From Aureimonas psammosilenae (GTDB lineage Bacteria; Pseudomonadota; Alphaproteobacteria; Rhizobiales; Rhizobiaceae), in the NCBI RefSeq assembly GCF_009176975.1, contig NZ_WEZG01000008.1, positions 1-64,000 of the forward strand: 64,000 bases of DNA. The letters run 5' to 3'. The notes beneath the pieces were generated by a model. That model searched no databases, had not been told where the DNA came from, and saw only the letters and a program-made list of their open reading frames with translations. Shown here piece by piece: positions 27,513 to 35,907 of the stretch. Position numbers and translations under genes: made by a program. Within the stretch, counting starts at the first letter, position 1. Each line of letters starts with the position of its first letter.

Positions 27513-28336
27513 GATCCGCGCGGCTCGCCAATCTTCTTCTGACGGTTCTGGCGCTGATCGCCGGGGCGATCTGGTTCTTCCCGATCTATTGGGCGATCGT
27601 CACCTCCTTACGCGCCGAAGACCGCGTGGTGAGTGCGCAGACTGGCATCCTGCCCGACGAGTTCAACCTGACGGCCTATGCCAACGCGATCTTCAACACG
27701 CGGCTTGGCACATGGTACATCAACTCGGTCGGCACCTCGCTGATCATCACGCTCATAGTGATCGTGACCGGCATGATGTGCGCCTATGCCCTGTCGCAGA
27801 TGCGCTTTCCCGGCCGTCGCATCCTTTATGGCGTGGTTCTGGCGAGCTTCATGATCCCGGCGCAGGCGCTCGTCGTGTCGCAGTTCATCCTGATGAACCA
27901 TCTCGGCTTCATCAACACCTGGGCCGGCATCATCCTGCCCCAGCTCGTCGTGCCGATCGTCATCATCGTCTACAAGCAGTTCTTCGACGCCGTGCCGAAG
28001 GAGATGAAGGAGGCCGTGGTCCTGGACGGGGGCAGCGACTACACCCTTCTGTGGAAGGTCTACATGCCCCTCAACTGGGGGATCACCACGGCGCTGGCGA
28101 TCATCACCTTCATCACCTCCTGGAACGCCTTTCTCTGGCCCTTCCTCGTGGAAACCAGCGAGAACATGATGACGATCCCGGTCGGCATCACGCAGGTCAA
28201 TGATTCCTTCGGCGTCGTTTATGCCCGGCTCATGGCCGTGGCGCTTCTGGCGGCCGCGCCCGTCGCCATCGCCTATCTCGTGTTCCAGAAGCGCGTCACC
28301 GAAGCCATCATGATCTCGTCCGGCGTCAAAGGCTGA
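27509..28336 (+). CDS. ABC importer permease, MalG/UgpE type
   Basis: A 275-residue permease starting at the ATG that overlaps the previous stop (ATGA). It has six predicted helices and the EAA loop EMKEAVVLDGGSDYTLLWKV with the following MPL. It pairs with the 26628-27512 product and the ATPase at 24121-25197. Its 3' end overlaps the convergent GntR gene by 11 bases, leaving no room for a terminator between them. Confidence 0.92.
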   Translation: MRSARLANLLLTVLALIAGAIWFFPIYWAIVTSLRAEDRVVSAQTGILPDEFNLTAYANAIFNTRLGTWYINSVGTSLIITLIVIVTGMMCAYALSQMRFPGRRILYGVVLASFMIPAQALVVSQFILMNHLGFINTWAGIILPQLVVPIVIIVYKQFFDAVPKEMKEAVVLDGGSDYTLLWKVYMPLNWGITTALAIITFITSWNAFLWPFLVETSENMMTIPVGITQVNDSFGVVYARLMAVALLAAAPVAIAYLVFQKRVTEAIMISSGVKG

Positions 28337-29081
28337 GCCGCAAATCCGCGACGGTCGTACCCGAACTGTCGAGAAGCGCGGTGTCGACGAGTTCCGCCAT
28401 CAAGCGCTGCGCCCCGACCGGGTCCCGCGCTTCGATGCGCTCGAACACGGCGGCGTGCTCCTCGATCGGGTTGCGGGTATGGGGCTTGGGCATGTCGCGG
28501 TAGCGGAAGGCGGTGGTATAGGCCACCGCCGCCCGGATGCCGGCTTCGAACGTCACCAGAACCGGATTGTGCGAAGCGCGAAGAACCGTCTGGTGAAAGC
28601 TCGCATCGGCCTGATGCCAACTGTCCTGCGTCACGTCGCAGGTGCGCATGGCGTGAAGGGCTTGGCGAAAAGCGCGCAGGTCCTCGTCGGTTCTGCGCTC
28701 GGCCGCCAGCGCCGCGCAGGGCGGCTCCACCATCGCCCGCAATTCGTAGAGCGCGCGGATGAACCAGTTCGGCGGCGTTCCCACTTCGAAGAACCAGCGC
28801 AGGACATCGGGATCGAGGAGCGACCACCCCTCGCGGGCGGCGACGCGCGTGCCCGTCCGGGTCCGGCTGACGAGCATGCCCTTGCCCGCCAGATGCCGCA
28901 ACGCCTCGCGATAGGTGCCGCGCGACACGCCCGCCGTCGCGCAGAACTCCATTTCCTTCGGGACTGCGTCCCCGACCGCCAGATGGCCCGTCACGATCTG
29001 CCGGCCGAGCCATTCGGCGATCGAGCCGTTGATGCGCCGCTCCGAGCGCGTCGAGAACGACAAGGGCGCTGGCGGTATCAT
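28326..29081 (-). CDS. GntR family regulator, FadR/FCD subfamily
   Basis: A 251-residue regulator with an N-terminal winged HTH (about 20-75: EWLGRQIVTGHLAVGDAVP, GVSRGTYREALRHLAGKGML) and a C-terminal helical FCD domain (about 105-235) that carries the metal/ligand His and Asp residues typical of the fold (HQADASFHQTVLRASHNP). It is encoded tail-to-tail with the arabinofuranosidase operon and should bind the palindrome at 22583-22597. The expected ligand is a sugar acid or sugar phosphate from arabinose; that is inference. Confidence 0.9.
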   Translation of the reverse strand: MIPPAPLSFSTRSERRINGSIAEWLGRQIVTGHLAVGDAVPKEMEFCATAGVSRGTYREALRHLAGKGMLVSRTRTGTRVAAREGWSLLDPDVLRWFFEVGTPPNWFIRALYELRAMVEPPCAALAAERRTDEDLRAFRQALHAMRTCDVTQDSWHQADASFHQTVLRASHNPVLVTFEAGIRAAVAYTTAFRYRDMPKPHTRNPIEEHAAVFERIEARDPVGAQRLMAELVDTALLDSSGTTVADLRLSL

Positions 29082-29395
29082 CTTCCTCTCACCATGCGAC
29101 GAGGTTCATAATCTTCAGGCTCGGCGGCCTCGACCGGGTGGAAGGCACGCTGACAAGGGTTCTGGACGCGAGGTGGAGCTGCGAGAATAGCAACAAAACC
29201 TTCCTGCCTTCCAGATATCCCTTTGAAGGCTTTGGATTGAACGCTTGACGAGGTCAATGAGCAACTCGAAACAAAGATGATTGAACGTATCGTAGGTCTG
29301 AAGACGGACGTTCGGCGCGGCGTGCAGCTCGAAGAAGATCTCGCGCCTCGATCAATATCCAACGCCTCTCGCGGTCGGACCGGGCGGCCGGCAGA
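29082..29395. other. 314-base gap upstream of the GntR regulator
   Basis: No credible gene. It must include the promoter for the GntR gene. A perfect inverted repeat TTGAC-GAG-GTCAA is present at 29245-29257, 164 bases before the GntR start. It differs from the palindrome at 22583 and may be an unrelated operator or chance. The base composition is slightly more AT-rich than neighbouring genes. Confidence 0.5.
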
Positions 29396-30310
29396 TCAAT
29401 CCTGCCCGGCGTAGCGGTCGAGATTCTCTTCCAGAAGCTGCAGGAGAAGGTCGCGATTAGCGTCTCGCACATCGGCCTGCCATGCGACGGCCAGCGGCAG
29501 GCGGTTCGCACCGGTGGCCGTTCGGATGAGGAGCGGGCGGAAGGCGACGCCTGGAACGGCGAGACGCTTCGACCACTGCGGAACGATCGCCGCGCCGATC
29601 TTGGCCGCGACCATGTTGAGGATCGTCTGCTTCTCTTCCGCGATCTGCGCGATGCGCGGCGTCAGCCCCTCTTCTTCGAAGAGCTTCATCGTCAGGTCGT
29701 GGCTGTGCGGACGCGAACGGCGCTCCGGAATGATCATCGCGACATCGGCGAGCGCGGGGACGGACACATGGCTCCGTTCCACCAGCGGATGGCTTGCCGG
29801 CAGAGCGACCACCGCCGTCTCGTGAAGAAGGAGGCGCATCCGAAGGCGCGGGTCGAGCCGCACGCCCGGTCGGATGATGGCAAGGTCCAGCCGGCCGGAA
29901 AGGAGCTTCGGCACGAGGCGGATCGACTTCTCTTCCGTCAGTTGGATCGTCAGGGCCGGATCGCGCGCATGGAGGTCATGGATCAGTGCGGGCACGAGGC
30001 CGGCCGCCGCGCTGTCGATCGCGCCGAGCCGGATCACGCGGCTTTTCGAGCGGCCGCGATCCCGGAAGCGCTCGACCATCTCGTCGGCGGTCGTGACGAG
30101 ATGCCGGGCGTCGCGCACGAATTGGCGACCGGCCTCCGTCAGGACGACGGATCGCGTCGTGCGCTCGAAAAGCCGGACGCCGAGTTCCTCTTCCAGAAGC
30201 CGGATCTGGCGCCCGAGCCCGGCGGGCAGGATGTCGAGGACGCGGGCGGCGCGGCCGAAATGCATTTCCTCGGCCGCCGCCAGCACGCATCGGATCTGTT
30301 TGAGCTCCAT
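29396..30310 (-). CDS. LysR-type regulator of the tartrate operon (TtuA-like)
   Basis: A 304-residue LysR regulator: HTH at about residues 3-60 (LKQIRCVLAAAEEMHFGRAARVLDILPAGLGRQIRLLEEEL), then the two-lobe effector domain. It is divergent from an operon with a tartrate dehydrogenase and a glycerate kinase, matching the ttuA position in Agrobacterium. The effector is probably tartrate or a related hydroxy acid. The gap holds an ATA-N11-TAT element next to its start, which is typical for LysR autoregulation. Confidence 0.88.
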   Translation of the reverse strand: MELKQIRCVLAAAEEMHFGRAARVLDILPAGLGRQIRLLEEELGVRLFERTTRSVVLTEAGRQFVRDARHLVTTADEMVERFRDRGRSKSRVIRLGAIDSAAAGLVPALIHDLHARDPALTIQLTEEKSIRLVPKLLSGRLDLAIIRPGVRLDPRLRMRLLLHETAVVALPASHPLVERSHVSVPALADVAMIIPERRSRPHSHDLTMKLFEEEGLTPRIAQIAEEKQTILNMVAAKIGAAIVPQWSKRLAVPGVAFRPLLIRTATGANRLPLAVAWQADVRDANRDLLLQLLEENLDRYAGQD

Positions 30311-30318
30311 GCCCGATC

Positions 30319-30335
30319 ATATCACTTGAAAATAT
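30319..30335. promoter_or_regulatory. LysR-type ATA-N11-TAT box
   Basis: ATATCACTTGAAAATAT is an interrupted dyad of the T-N11-A class bound by LysR proteins. It lies 8 bases upstream of the LysR start and within the 231-base divergent gap before the tartrate operon, so it can control both. Confidence 0.5.
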
Positions 30336-30541
30336 AATCTCTAAGCGATGGAGCCTGCGTCGGTCTATCCCGTAGCCTCGTGCCTGGAATGGTGCCGTGG
30401 GAGAAGCGGCGCAGATCGTCGGGAGGATGGCATGGGCACCGCGCCCGCCGCCGCAAGCCGTCGATCGAAGGGCAGACATCACGGGCGGGTTCCGGGAAGG
30501 GGAGTTCCCGGGCCGCCTCCACACAATCCGGGAGGATGGAT

Positions 30542-31504
30542 ATGAAGACGTTTCTGGCGGCAATGTTCGCTGCGGCTCTGGCGGGACCTGCCCACGCGCA
30601 GGAGGCCTATCCGTCCAAGCCCGTCACCATCGTCGTGCCGGCGGCGGCCGGCGGGCCGAGCGACACGGTGGCGCGTCTGGTCGCCGAGGCCATGACCAGG
30701 GATCTCGGACAACAGGTGCTGGTCGAGAATGCCGGCGGGGCCGGCGGCTCGCTCGGCGCCGGTCAGGTCGCTGAGGCCGCGCCGGACGGCTACAAGCTTC
30801 TCCTCTACCATGTCGCCACCTCGACCTTCGGCGCGCTCTACCCGTCCCTTCCCTATCAACCCGGCGAGGCCTTCTCCTCGATCGGGCTCGTCACCGACGT
30901 GCCGATGACGCTTGTCGGGCGCAAGGACTTGGCGCCCGCCGATCTCGGCGCCCTTTTGGCATGGCTGAAGGGCGAGGGTGCGGGCGCCACCTTCGGCACG
31001 GCCGGGGTCGGCGCGGTGTCGGACCTTTGCGGCCGCCTTTTCACGCAGGCGACCGGCACCGAACTGACCGTCGTGCCCTACAAGGGCACGGGTCCTGCCA
31101 TGACGGACCTCATCGGCGGCCAGATCGACCTGATGTGCGATCAGACCACCAACACGGCGAACCAGATCAAGGCCGGCGAAATCAAGGCCTATGCCGTGAC
31201 CACCAAGGAACCGATCGCCATCCTGCCGGGCGTGCCGACCATGGCGGGAACCGGCCTGCCCGGTTTCGAGATCACCGCCTGGCACGCGATCTGGGCGCCG
31301 AAGGACACGCCCGAGCCGATCCGCCGGCGCCTTTCCGCTTCGCTCCAGAAAGCCTTGACCGACCCGGTCGTGATCGAGCGTTTCGCGGGGCTCGGCACCG
31401 CCCCCGTCGCCGCCGAGCTCGCCACGCCCGCCGCCCTCGACGAGCGCTTCCGCTCCGAGATCGGGCGATGGGGCCAGCTTCTGGCCAACGCCAAGCAGCC
31501 CTGA
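30542..31504 (+). CDS. Tripartite tricarboxylate-type binding protein (TctC/Bug family)
   Basis: A 320-residue periplasmic binding protein. I chose the ATG at 30542 because GGAGG lies 6 bases upstream; the ATG at 30536 sits directly on that ribosome-binding site. Signal peptide MKTFLAAMFAAALAGPAHAQ, then EAYPSKPVTIVVPAAAGGPSDTVARL, the hallmark of Bug proteins, with the conserved GYKLLLYHVATSTF and VVPYKGTGPAMTDLIGGQID segments. It probably binds tartrate or glycerate. No TctA or TctB membrane subunits are nearby, so it must work with a transporter encoded elsewhere or serve as a sensor. Confidence 0.92.
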   Translation: MKTFLAAMFAAALAGPAHAQEAYPSKPVTIVVPAAAGGPSDTVARLVAEAMTRDLGQQVLVENAGGAGGSLGAGQVAEAAPDGYKLLLYHVATSTFGALYPSLPYQPGEAFSSIGLVTDVPMTLVGRKDLAPADLGALLAWLKGEGAGATFGTAGVGAVSDLCGRLFTQATGTELTVVPYKGTGPAMTDLIGGQIDLMCDQTTNTANQIKAGEIKAYAVTTKEPIAILPGVPTMAGTGLPGFEITAWHAIWAPKDTPEPIRRRLSASLQKALTDPVVIERFAGLGTAPVAAELATPAALDERFRSEIGRWGQLLANAKQP

Positions 31505-31522
31505 AGACGCTTTTCCGATCGC

Positions 31523-31551
31523 GCCGGACGGGCGGCCACCATCCGTCCGGC
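31523..31551 (+). promoter_or_regulatory. Intra-operon hairpin after the Bug binding protein
   Basis: A perfect 9-bp stem, GCCGGACGG / CCGTCCGGC with an 11-base loop, begins 18 bases after the binding-protein stop and ends 29 bases before the dehydrogenase start. No U-tract, so it is likely to set a step in mRNA level rather than terminate fully. Confidence 0.5.
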
Positions 31552-31580
31552 CCCCTTCGATTCCGACCAGGATGATCCCC

Positions 31581-32660
31581 ATGCAGACCTACAAGATCGC
31601 CGCCATTCCCGCCGACGGCATCGGCCCCGAGGTGATCGCCGCCGGCCTCCAGGCCCTGGAAGCGCTGGAGCGGCGCGAGGGCAGCTTCAAGCTCGACGTC
31701 ACCCATTTCGACTGGGGTTCGGACTACTACAAGCGCACGGGCACCATGATGCCGGCGGACGGCACGGAGCAGCTCAAGCGCTTCGACGCCATCTTCTTCG
31801 GCGCGGTCGGCGCGCCGGACGTGCCCGACCACGTCACGCTCTGGGGCCTGCGCCTGCCGATCTGTCAGGGCTTCGATCAGTATGCCAATGTGCGGCCGAC
31901 CAAGATCCTGCCCGGCATCGTTTCGCCGCTGGCCGGCGTCAAGCCCGGCGACCTCGACTGGGTGATCGTGCGCGAGAATTCGGAAGGCGAATATTCCGGC
32001 CATGGCGGCCGCGCCCATCGCGGCCTGCCCGAGGAAGTCGGCACCGAGGTCGCGATCTTCACCCGCGTCGGCGTCACCCGCATCATGCGCTACGCCTTCC
32101 GTCTCGCCCAGTCGCGGCCGAGAAAGTTCCTCACCGTCGTCACCAAGTCCAACGCCCAGCGCCACGGCATGGTGATGTGGGACGAAATCGCGGCCGAGGT
32201 GTCGCAGGAGTTTCCGGACGTGACCTGGGACAAGATGCTGGTGGACGCGATGACCGTCCGCATGACCCTGAAGCCGCAGAGCCTCGATACGATCGTGGCG
32301 ACCAACCTCCATGCCGACATCCTGTCGGATCTGGCGGGCGCGCTCGCGGGCAGCCTCGGCGTCGCGCCGACGGCCAATATCGATCCCGAACGGCGCTTCC
32401 CCTCCATGTTCGAGCCGATCCACGGTTCGGCCTTCGACATTACCGGCAAGGGCATCGCCAATCCCGTCGCGACCTTCTGGACAGCGGCGCAGATGCTGGA
32501 GCATCTTGGCGAGCCGAAGGCGGCGCGACGCCTGATGCACGCGGTCGAAACCGTCACCGGCAGCGGCGTCACGACGCCCGATGTCGGCGGCACGGCCAAT
32601 ACGCGGGAGGTGACGGAGGCCGTTTGCGAGGCCATCCGCGGCTCCAACATCGTTCTCTAA
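31581..32660 (+). CDS. ttuC: Tartrate dehydrogenase/decarboxylase (TtuC-like)
   Basis: A 359-residue isopropylmalate/isocitrate dehydrogenase superfamily enzyme. The start at 31581 has AGG 9 bases upstream; an ATG at 31572 sits on that site. Signature regions are IPADGIGPEV (N-terminus), LRLPICQGFDQYANVRPTK, the substrate loop VRENSEGEYSGHGG, a catalytic Lys in VTKSNAQRHGM, and the metal Asp cluster in VDAMTVRM and NLHADILSDLA. It matches TtuC, the Mn-dependent NAD tartrate dehydrogenase that also decarboxylates L-malate or meso-tartrate. It works with the glycerate kinase downstream. Confidence 0.9.
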   Translation: MQTYKIAAIPADGIGPEVIAAGLQALEALERREGSFKLDVTHFDWGSDYYKRTGTMMPADGTEQLKRFDAIFFGAVGAPDVPDHVTLWGLRLPICQGFDQYANVRPTKILPGIVSPLAGVKPGDLDWVIVRENSEGEYSGHGGRAHRGLPEEVGTEVAIFTRVGVTRIMRYAFRLAQSRPRKFLTVVTKSNAQRHGMVMWDEIAAEVSQEFPDVTWDKMLVDAMTVRMTLKPQSLDTIVATNLHADILSDLAGALAGSLGVAPTANIDPERRFPSMFEPIHGSAFDITGKGIANPVATFWTAAQMLEHLGEPKAARRLMHAVETVTGSGVTTPDVGGTANTREVTEAVCEAIRGSNIVL

Positions 32661-32679
32661 ACCCCAGCGAAGGGCCACC

Positions 32680-33966
32680 GTGATTCAAGCTTCCAGCGGT
32701 TCGAACGGCGATCAGGCGGCGCGGCGGATTCTCGCCGAGCTCTTCACTGCCGCGGTGGCGGCGGCCGATCCAATGCGTGTCCTGAAGCCCGCCCTGCCGG
32801 AAAAACCCGCCGGCCGCTGCGTGGTGGTCGGAGCCGGCAAGTCGGCGGCGGTGATGGCGCGGGCCGTGGAGGAGGCCTGGCCGGAGGTCGATCTGTCCGG
32901 CGTCGTCGTCACCCGCTATGGCCATGCGGTGCCGACGCGGCGCATCGACGTCTTGGAAGCGTCCCATCCCGTGCCCGACGAGGCCGGCGAAAGGGCGGCG
33001 CGGCGAATCCTCGAAACCGTCTCCGGCCTCGATGAGGACGACCTCGTCCTCGCGCTGATCTCCGGCGGGGGCTCCGCGCTGATGGCGTTGCCGGCGGAAG
33101 GCATGACGCTGGAAGACAAGAAGACGGTCAACCGGCTGCTTCTTTCCTCCGGTCTCGGCATCAACGAAATGAACCGGGTGCGCCGCCGCCTGTCGAGGAT
33201 CAAGGGTGGCCGCCTCGCGGAAGCCGCCCGCCCCGCACGCCTCGTGACGCTGGCGATTTCGGACGTGCCGGGCGACGATCCTCTGGCGATCGCCTCGGGG
33301 CCGACGGTTCACGACCCGGAGGAAGGGCAGGACCTTTCCTCGGTCGTCGCTCGCCTGGGGCCGGACCTGCCGGACGCGGCCCGTCGCCTTCTCCTGCGCC
33401 CAGCGGCGGCGCGCCCGGCGTTCACCGCCGATTACCGGATGATCGCAACCCCGCAGATGGCGCTGGAAGCCGCGAGCGCCGTGGCGCGGCGCCACGGTAT
33501 CGCGCCGCTCCTCCTGGGCGACGCGCTGGAAGGGGAAGCGCGCGAGGCCGGCATCCTGATGGCCGGCATGGCGCGCTCCGTCCGTCGGCACGGCCTGCCG
33601 CTGCCCGCGCCGGCCGTTATCCTGTCGGGCGGCGAGTTCACGGTGTCGGTGGGCCGCACGGCAAAGCCGGGACGAGGCGGCCGCAACACCGAGTTTCTTC
33701 TGTCGCTCGCCATCGCGCTGGGCGGCGAGCCGGGCGTCTTCGCGGTTTCCGCCGATACGGACGGCATCGACGGAACCGAGGACGCCGCCGGCGCCCTTGT
33801 CCTGCCGGACACGCTGCATCGCGCCCGGCAGGCGGGTCTCAATCCCGCCGCCCTCATGACGGGCCACGACAGCTACAGCCTGTTCTCCGGGATCGGCGAT
33901 CTCGTCGTCACCGGACCGACCCTCACGAATGTCAACGACTTCCGGGCCGTGCTGGTGCTGGAGTAA
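32680..33966 (+). CDS. ttuD: Glycerate 2-kinase, MOFRL family (TtuD-like)
   Basis: A 428-residue GTG-started protein (AAGGG 5 bases upstream) of the GckA/TtuD family. The N-terminal Rossmann-like domain has VVVGAGKSAAVMARAVE and ISGGGSALMALPAEGMTL; the C-terminal MOFRL domain has ILSGGEFTVSVG, GRGGRNTEFLLSLA and DTDGIDGTEDAAGA. Family members phosphorylate D-glycerate at C2, and the Agrobacterium homologue was first called hydroxypyruvate reductase. It would take glycerate formed from tartrate into glycolysis as 2-phosphoglycerate. It follows the tartrate dehydrogenase by 19 bases. Confidence 0.92.
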   Translation: MIQASSGSNGDQAARRILAELFTAAVAAADPMRVLKPALPEKPAGRCVVVGAGKSAAVMARAVEEAWPEVDLSGVVVTRYGHAVPTRRIDVLEASHPVPDEAGERAARRILETVSGLDEDDLVLALISGGGSALMALPAEGMTLEDKKTVNRLLLSSGLGINEMNRVRRRLSRIKGGRLAEAARPARLVTLAISDVPGDDPLAIASGPTVHDPEEGQDLSSVVARLGPDLPDAARRLLLRPAAARPAFTADYRMIATPQMALEAASAVARRHGIAPLLLGDALEGEAREAGILMAGMARSVRRHGLPLPAPAVILSGGEFTVSVGRTAKPGRGGRNTEFLLSLAIALGGEPGVFAVSADTDGIDGTEDAAGALVLPDTLHRARQAGLNPAALMTGHDSYSLFSGIGDLVVTGPTLTNVNDFRAVLVLE

Positions 33967-34051
33967 GGGCCACTCGGGCGAAGCCTTGAGCAGCCGGTTC
34001 GTCGAAGAGCGAGCCTGCGCTTTCGTCCCCGGACGGGCATCGGCTCTCCGG

Positions 34052-34501
34052 TCAGATGGCTCCGACATTCACCTTGCCGCCGTCGAAGAAGCGCGAGAGC
34101 CGGAAGGGCGTGGGATCGACGCAGGGGCGATCTCCGGCCACGAGGTCCAGGCGCCGCCGGCGCAAAGCACGGATTTCGTCCGGATCAGCCCCTTTTCGGT
34201 GACGACGCCGGCCACCGACCCGTTTGCGATGTCGAGGCTGCGGGCAGCGCAGTCCTGATGGATCGTCGCCCCGAACCGGCGCGCGCCGTCGGCGATCGTC
34301 GGCGCGGCGATCGGCGGCTCGCCCTTGCCGTCGTCGGTCGAGTGAACGCCGCCGAGCCATCGGCGGCCGTTGCCCGGAATCACCGCTTCCGTTTCGGCGG
34401 CGCTCAGCATTCTGATTACGGTCCAGCCGGTCGCGATCGAGAACGAGGGCCGGCGTCTCGGGGGAGCGGAGCGTGGCCGTGGCGGCGGGGGCTTGCGTCA
34501 T
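34052..34501 (-). pseudogene. Chimeric remnant: start of a D-threonine-aldolase-like gene joined to an FAD oxidoreductase fragment
   Basis: From an ATG at 34501 (AAGAGA upstream) 29 residues read MTQAPAATATLRSPETPALV then LDRDRLDRN, the typical N-terminus of alanine-racemase-fold D-threonine aldolases or D-serine dehydratases. At about 34415 the homology breaks off and continues in another frame as the middle of a DadA-like FAD oxidoreductase (LSAAETEAVIPG, GVHSTDDGKGEPP, RRFGATIHQDCAARSL, VVTEKGLIRTKSVLCAGGAW). That fragment then degenerates after about 90 residues. Neither gene can be functional. It looks like a deletion scar that fused two neighbouring D-amino-acid genes. Confidence 0.7.
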
Positions 34502-34512
34502 TCCGATCTCTT

Positions 34513-35391
34513 TCAAAGAAAGGACTGGTTGGAGGGGGCGAAAAGGCGCGCGGGGCCGGTGGGCTCCACCGTGCCCAGAACCATGGTCAGCGCGTCGCTC
34601 ATCTGCGGCAGGCCGATCTCGTCGAGCCACGAGCCAAGGCCTGCATCGACCGGAGGGTCGATCCTGACGAAGCGGCCTTCAAGCCGCGAAAGCGCCGCCT
34701 CGATCAAAAGGCGCGCTGCCGCGGGGCTTTCCGCCGCCACCGGCCCGACCACATGCCCACGACCGAATAGCCGCGAGATCGCGTAGCCTGCCGGCTCGCC
34801 GTTCCGCAGAAGAACGAAGGTTTCGCCGGCCGCCACGAGGCGTTGCAGCATCGCGGTGCGTTCGCGGCCGCTGGCCGCCCGGTCGAGCCGCGCGAGAGCG
34901 TCGAACTCGTCCGGCCGCATCGGGCGCACGACATTCTCTGGCGGCGCCTCGTGGCGGCCCGGCAGGACGCCCTGGCGCTGCTCGATCATGCCGATCGCCC
35001 GGAAGCCGCGCCGCTCGTAGAGCCCCCGCCCCTCGGGCGTCGCGTTGAGAAGGATCGAGCGGCCCTTCGCCGCGTCCAGGAGTTCGTCGAACAACCGCGC
35101 CCCGTAGCCACGCCCTTGCTCCGCGCCGTCCACGATGATCATGCCGACCGACGCATGGCTTTCGCCATTGGGAAACCAGATGGCCGTGCCGATCACCGCG
35201 CCCGCCCGCTCCAGAACGAAGCCGCGCCCGACGGTGAGCGCGAAGGCCCAGTCCTCCCTGCGAAAGGGCCAGACAAGCGCGCGCGAAAGCCGGTGCGCGC
35301 CTTCCAGATGCCGTTCGGCGAAGGGCACGAGGGCGATGTCACCGTGTTGGTCCCGGATGGGTGCAGCTTCCATGATGGGTCGGGTCTTCAT
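34513..35391 (-). CDS. GNAT acetyltransferase with C-terminal second acetyltransferase-like domain
   Basis: A 292-residue cytosolic protein: an N-terminal GNAT domain (about 18-135) with the acetyl-CoA loop EQGRGYGARLFDELLDAAKG and the LYERRGF end motif, followed by a second domain (about 150-285) of the Acetyltransf_18 kind with GEPAGYAISRLFGRGHVVGPVAAE. It should acetylate an amino group on a small molecule or protein; substrate unknown. The start at 35391 has no clear ribosome-binding site, and 35373 is an alternative. A truncated relative of its C-terminal domain lies directly upstream at 35436-35762, suggesting tandem duplication and loss. Confidence 0.82.
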   Translation of the reverse strand: MKTRPIMEAAPIRDQHGDIALVPFAERHLEGAHRLSRALVWPFRREDWAFALTVGRGFVLERAGAVIGTAIWFPNGESHASVGMIIVDGAEQGRGYGARLFDELLDAAKGRSILLNATPEGRGLYERRGFRAIGMIEQRQGVLPGRHEAPPENVVRPMRPDEFDALARLDRAASGRERTAMLQRLVAAGETFVLLRNGEPAGYAISRLFGRGHVVGPVAAESPAAARLLIEAALSRLEGRFVRIDPPVDAGLGSWLDEIGLPQMSDALTMVLGTVEPTGPARLFAPSNQSFL

Positions 35392-35435
35392 GAAGGGGTT
35401 GCGGGAAAGAGCGGCCGGGGCCAAGCGCGCCAAGG

Positions 35436-35762
35436 TCAACTGAGGGCATGCGCGGCCAGGCCGTACACGCCGGGGCGTCCCGGCTCGACGGGGGCAAGGG
35501 TGCCGCCGCGCGTGAGGGTGCGCACCGTATCGAAGAGGGGCAAGCCCGACGCCTCGATGAAGGCGCGCAGCAAGCCTTCCGGCTGGCGGGTGTCGAGGCG
35601 CACGAAGCGGTTCTCCATGCCCTCCAGAAGCGAGGCGACGAGGTGCACGGCATCCGCTTCGGTTTCGGCGATCACGGGACCGATCACCTGCCCCCGCCCG
35701 AAGGCGCGGCGCATGGCGAAGCCGCTCAAGGTCCCGCCCCGCCGGATGCCGCGAACCTGAGC
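35436..35762 (-). pseudogene. Truncated C-terminal half of a second GNAT protein
   Basis: About 108 residues ending in a stop at 35436 read GIRRGGTLSGFAMRRAFGRG, QVIGPVIAETEADAVHLVAS and FVRLDTRQPEGLLRAFIEA. These align with the C-terminal domain of the GNAT at 34513-35391 (GEPAGYAISRLFGRGHVVGP, FVRIDPPVDAGLGSWL). The N-terminal acetyl-CoA domain is missing; upstream the frame turns into unrelated sequence. I interpret it as the 3' remnant of a duplicated gene. Confidence 0.65.
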
Positions 35763-35907
35763 GCCTGGCTGGCGGCGCGGCTGATTGAAGGGCATGCCCG
35801 GACGGTGAGCGGGCACCGCCGTGCCGATAGAACTGCCATCGGCGAAACTTGAAAACCGTCGACGGCGGAAGAGCGCAGCCCCTCCGGATCGATCGCAACA
35901 ATGCCTT

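Noticed and set aside
29245-29257. TTGAC-GAG-GTCAA as the autoregulatory operator of the GntR gene at 28326-29081
   Set aside because: It does not match the TTGTC-A-GACAA element before the arabinofuranosidase operon and lies 164 bases from the start codon; kept only as a note in the gap entry.
34052-34630. An intact 192-residue protein
   Set aside because: Only the first 29 residues from 34501 resemble a real family; the rest is out of frame relative to an FAD oxidoreductase fragment, so it was called a chimeric pseudogene.
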